A stretch of DNA of 64,000 bases from Tritrichomonas musculus. Taxonomy: Eukaryota; Parabasalia; Tritrichomonadida; Tritrichomonadidae. Both the position numbers and the translations under genes were made by a program. The DNA is taken from assembly GCA_039105265.1 (NCBI GenBank), contig JAPFFF010000008.1, positions 2,542,001 through 2,606,000 of the forward strand, read 5' to 3'. Of the stretch, positions 60,746 through 64,000 are shown in pieces. Below the pieces are notes generated by a model. It did not search any database. It was not told the DNA's origin and was given only the letters and a program-made list of their open reading frames with translations. How positions within the stretch are numbered: position 1 is the first letter of the stretch; the number at the start of each line of letters is the position of its first letter.

Positions 60746-62963
60746 TTAAGGCTGTAGTTTAAGAGCTTTTTTTTTCCTCTCAAATTTTCTGAGAAAAAAA
60801 TTTTGCTTTATTTTATCTCATTATTTAAAGAAAAAATCAAAAATTGGGCTCTGTTGTTTTCTTTGGTATATCTAAGTAAAAATATATTTTAAATATAAAA
60901 AGAAAATATTATTTGATGAAGGCTCCAAATTTAAAATACAAAAAAAAAAAAAAAAAAAAAGATCATTCAAAAAGTTAAAAATATCATTCAAAAAGTTGTT
61001 TTTAGACCTTTTTAAGTTTAAGTTTTGAGGAAGCAATTTTACATAGTTTTATTTATTATTCAACTAAATCTTTTCAATAAGCGATTCCAAAAAAAACAAC
61101 AGAACCCGATTTTTAAATAAGGCTTTATAAAATATACAACAGCGTTAGCAAGTTTTCTATATTAATAAAATTTTATATTTTGAAGGGGTAATTCAATATT
61201 TGATACAAGATTTTATTATTTGTTCACAAAATAAAATTATGAATTGAAAAAAAAAACGTATTATTTCTTTTAAAGAATGCTTAAGAGCCAATAAAAATCT
61301 TTGAATCGCTCATAAAATAGATAGTTCTATTATAAATTGAAATCATTTTTAAAAAAATTTATAATAATTTATTTTTTTTTTTTTTTAATCTTAGCTACAA
61401 GCGAAGAAAATGCATTCTTCATTCTAATTATTGTTTGTTCTTTGCGGACAATCAACATCATGTCCTATTTGATTTTAAAAGATTTGATTGAAATCTTAAA
61501 ATTTTTAATTTGGAAAATAAAATTATTTCAATTCTTTTTTATATTCAATACTGAAAATATTTTTAAAATAAAAAACAAAGATTATTTTTTTTTATTTATT
61601 TATGATCAAATTCGTTTTTTTTTTTTTTTTTTTATCTTTTTTATATTTCGATCTTTTCTCAATTCTCTGAATCTCTTCTCTTTCTTTATAATCATCTTGA
61701 TTTCTTAAATTGTAAAATTTTTCTCTATTTTGTGAAAGTGCCATTAATTGTGATTTAACATGAGGAAGCAAAGGTGATTCAACGATTGTTTCATAGCAAT
61801 CGATGAACCATTTCTGCCCTTCATTGAAGTGAAGAATTGTTGCTGCTGTTCGTGCATCCCATGAACTTTTCCAAAATGTAATTTTAGGCGCTGTTCTTCC
61901 TTTAACGGAGTGTAAACTTTCGTTCATCTGAGTATTTTGTTCGACAACAACTCCATCTAAAAAACCTGCCGAATCATCTAAGAACTTTTTCAATTGATTA
62001 ATACAATTTTGATCATTTCTAAATTTCCATTTGTCATTTTGAATTGAATGTGCGAGAGCTAATTTGTAATGTGTTTTTTTCTCTTCAAAAGTAGCATCAA
62101 GTTTCAATGAGACATGAAACCAACGGAGTAAAGAAATTTCAATATCTCCCAAAACATTTGTTCTTCTTTTATTTCCGTTCAAAGCAAGCATTTTCATTTC
62201 TTTCAAATGAACGTTTCCAAGCTTTAACTGTATGTGTAACATCAAGGCGTTCTTCAATGTTCCAACCGACGACATCATGAACCAATTTATATGCCTTTGA
62301 ATCTTTGTCATGAATAAAATATTTTATTCTATTATCATCTTTGTTACGTGTAGCTAATGTTTTCAAAATTTCTGATTCTAATTGGTTGGATGACATCTCT
62401 TCATTTCCTATTAAAGAAATTGTCTCAAAATCAATGAACTTTCTTAACTTTGTCGCCCAGAAGGCACCAAAACAATGCTTAGCATGTCTCCTTTGTGACC
62501 ACGAACCGTCAAAAGATACAGATTCGTCTTCTTCTATTAGCATATGATAATTGTTACAATTTTCTCTAGCAAATTCGATTAAAGCTTTACACAGTTTTTC
62601 TTGTGCATTATAAAACTGATTTTTGGGCGGTGGTGGAAGATTAAGAAATATAATCAACCTCTGGAATTGAGAAAAACCTATTCCTTCGACCAAACATGCA
62701 AACGCTGCTTGCTCTGGATCGATATCAACATATATTTTTGGTTCAATTGGTTCTGTTTGCGTTTCGACATCACATTTTTCAATAGATATGTCGTATTCAT
62801 CGCCAATGTCATCATCTTGTAAAACATCTTTTTGAAAACTTCTTATTTTTTTCATTATCCTTCTTGGACTATGACTATAATAAGTTTTTTCCCTTATCAT
62901 CTAAAAAAAAAAATAAAAATTTAAAATTGAGAGGATTTGTAAACTATTTAAACTACAGCCTTA
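60746..62963 (-). mobile_element. 2.2 kb Kolobok-like transposon with TTAA flanks
   Basis: TTAAGGCTGTAGTTTAA at 60746 is repeated exactly inverted, ending at 62963. Looser inverted similarity continues inward (CCTCTCAA-type words). Taking TTAA as the target duplication leaves an element of 2210 bp (60750-62959) starting with GG. It encloses a single transposase gene on the minus strand. TTAA targets and a D-G-x-W transposase are typical of the Kolobok superfamily. Confidence 0.8.
61592..62900 (-). pseudogene. Kolobok/Mutator-like DDE transposase, one frameshift
   Basis: Translation starts at ATG 62900. An acidic head (residues 1-55) and a helical domain precede VSFDGSWSQRRHAKHCFGAF, with the first catalytic Asp at 131. 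The second Asp lies in KYFIHDKDSKA near 198-200, followed by the family motif DVTHTVKAWKR. The third acidic residue lies in MNESLHSVKGRTAPK, followed by TAATILHFNEGQKW, matching the 'N-E-S-x-x-S...LHFN-x-G' block of Mutator/Kolobok-type transposases. A Lys-rich tail ends the protein. One frameshift near 62175 splits the frame (first frame ends at 62169, second runs to 61592); the rest is open, so loss of function is recent. The element's inverted ends are intact, so it could still be moved in trans. Confidence 0.85.
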
Positions 62964-64000
62964 AAAATAAAAAGATAAAATAGTAAAATGTTTTTCAAAT
63001 TAAATAATATTATTTTTGATTCTTCATAAAATAAAAAAAATTTATTTGCATTCAAAAAGTTTCATTAATACTACAAATCAAAAAATCGTTATTTTATGAA
63101 AAAAGACGTTAAAAAGACGTTTATAGTATTTGTGATGTAAAAAAAATAAGGCCTATTAATTATAAAAAAAAGTGAAAAAATGGCATGTAAAGAGATGACA
63201 AAAACGTTTGTTAGCAAACTGGAATCCTAGATATTTAAAAAACAGTGATTCTATCTTCTCAGAAAATACCAACTTTTTCAATTGTTTTATAAAAAATAAA
63301 CTACCTTTTTCATGATATAAAAAATAACTTTTTGATGGAATTGAATAATAAGAAATATTTTGAGAGAAATAATTCACTTATTTCTGAGACTTGAAAAAAT
63401 AAACTAAGTTTTTAAATTCTCGCGTTCGATAAGAAATTTTTTTGTAATATCTCAATTAATATATGATAAAAAATTAATTTTATTATAAATATGGCATTTA
63501 TATATTAATTAGTATATAGAAAGCTAAACAAATAATAAAAAATATTTTTAATTATTAAGATATTATAATTTTAAATTGAATGTTTAGAGAAAAATTAAAA
63601 ACAACGATTAAAAAGCTCAGAAAAAATATTTGTATGAAATTAAAGAACAATTCAAATGCTGAATATATCAATATTTCCTTATCTTACTTTCAAAATGCAT
63701 AAAATTTTCATTATTTATTATATATTTAAAATAAAACATTTATATAACCAAAAAAAGTATAATAAGACATTTTACATTATTTCCCAAAAACCGTTTGCTT
63801 AAGAATGGGCAGACACTTTTTGGGCAAATAAACCTTAGAAATTAAATGTAAACTACACAATTTTGGTCAATTTGGGCTTTGGGCAATGGGCACATAAACC
63901 ATAGAAAATTCTGAGAAAAATCGGTTATTGACCAAAGCACCGACATGTTTTGAATTTTTTTTATTAATTCAATTTTTTATAACTTTTTCAAAACTATATA
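62964..64000. other. gene-free right edge
   Basis: AT-rich sequence without a supported gene. The words AAAGACGTTAAAAAGACGT (63103), TGGGCA (63807, 63881, 63885 region) and ATGGCAT (63181, 63491) recur. A 73-codon minus-strand frame at 63156-63377 has no features. Confidence 0.35.

Noticed and set aside
61337-61708. 123-codon Phe/Ile-rich frame that could be read as a membrane protein
   Set aside because: It starts at a non-ATG codon in T-rich low-complexity DNA and overlaps the Lys-rich end of the transposase on the other strand.
63156-63377. 73-codon minus-strand frame at the right edge
   Set aside because: It is composition-driven, with no motif and no homologous piece in the window.

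Overview
The window looks like nuclear DNA of a parabasalid protist, most likely a Tritrichomonas or Trichomonas relative. The evidence is an AT content I judge by eye at well over 70 percent, long intronless genes, very short spaces between TCA-type initiators and start codons, a giant BspA-type leucine-rich repeat gene, DUF3447-type ankyrin genes, and many cut-and-paste transposons. I ran no searches. Family names come from motifs and repeat patterns I recognise, and the species is inferred.

Layout. 0-16.3 kb: a protein with three SFKEKL motifs (-), a SecA-like motor gene (+) interrupted by one in-frame TGA, a gene graveyard (7-9.7 kb) holding relics of a protein kinase, an ankyrin gene and the SFKEKL gene, then a 1491-residue ankyrin gene (-) and a membrane-type AAA ATPase (-). 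16.3-19.3 kb has no genes but carries two MITE-like elements. 19.3-24.9 kb: a lineage-specific protein with charged low-complexity tracts, a decayed tandem copy of it, an APH-type small-molecule kinase (-), and a broken coiled-coil gene. 24.9-29.8 kb: an ankyrin N-terminal gene followed by twelve ankyrin modules, each intact in frame but separated by AT-rich spacers, the whole array bracketed by inverted copies of one ~450 bp sequence. 30.3-38.4 kb: the BspA-like giant, then decayed pieces of a second copy with a MITE between them. 40.6-47.5 kb: a more GC-rich housekeeping block with a Rab GTPase, a small ubiquitin-like protein and a USP9X-class deubiquitinase.

47.8-63 kb is a nest of mobile DNA: a 565 bp MITE, a pogo/Tc1-type DDE transposase relic, a deleted Kolobok/Mutator-like transposase, a short linker-histone-like ORF with one stop, a perfect hairpin, a mariner-like tail, and a 2.2 kb Kolobok-like transposon with terminal inverted repeats and TTAA flanks.

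The most unusual object is at 53180-60144. It is a palindrome with two 3398 bp arms around a 169 bp unique centre, flanked by a possible ATGT target duplication. Each arm carries the same three genes: an SF2 helicase with a VNEPI-type repeat, and two small proteins that are paralogs of each other. No transposase, recombinase, polymerase or capsid gene is recognisable. It is richer in GC than its surroundings and looks whole. It may be an undescribed self-replicating or mobile element, but an assembly artefact has to be excluded.
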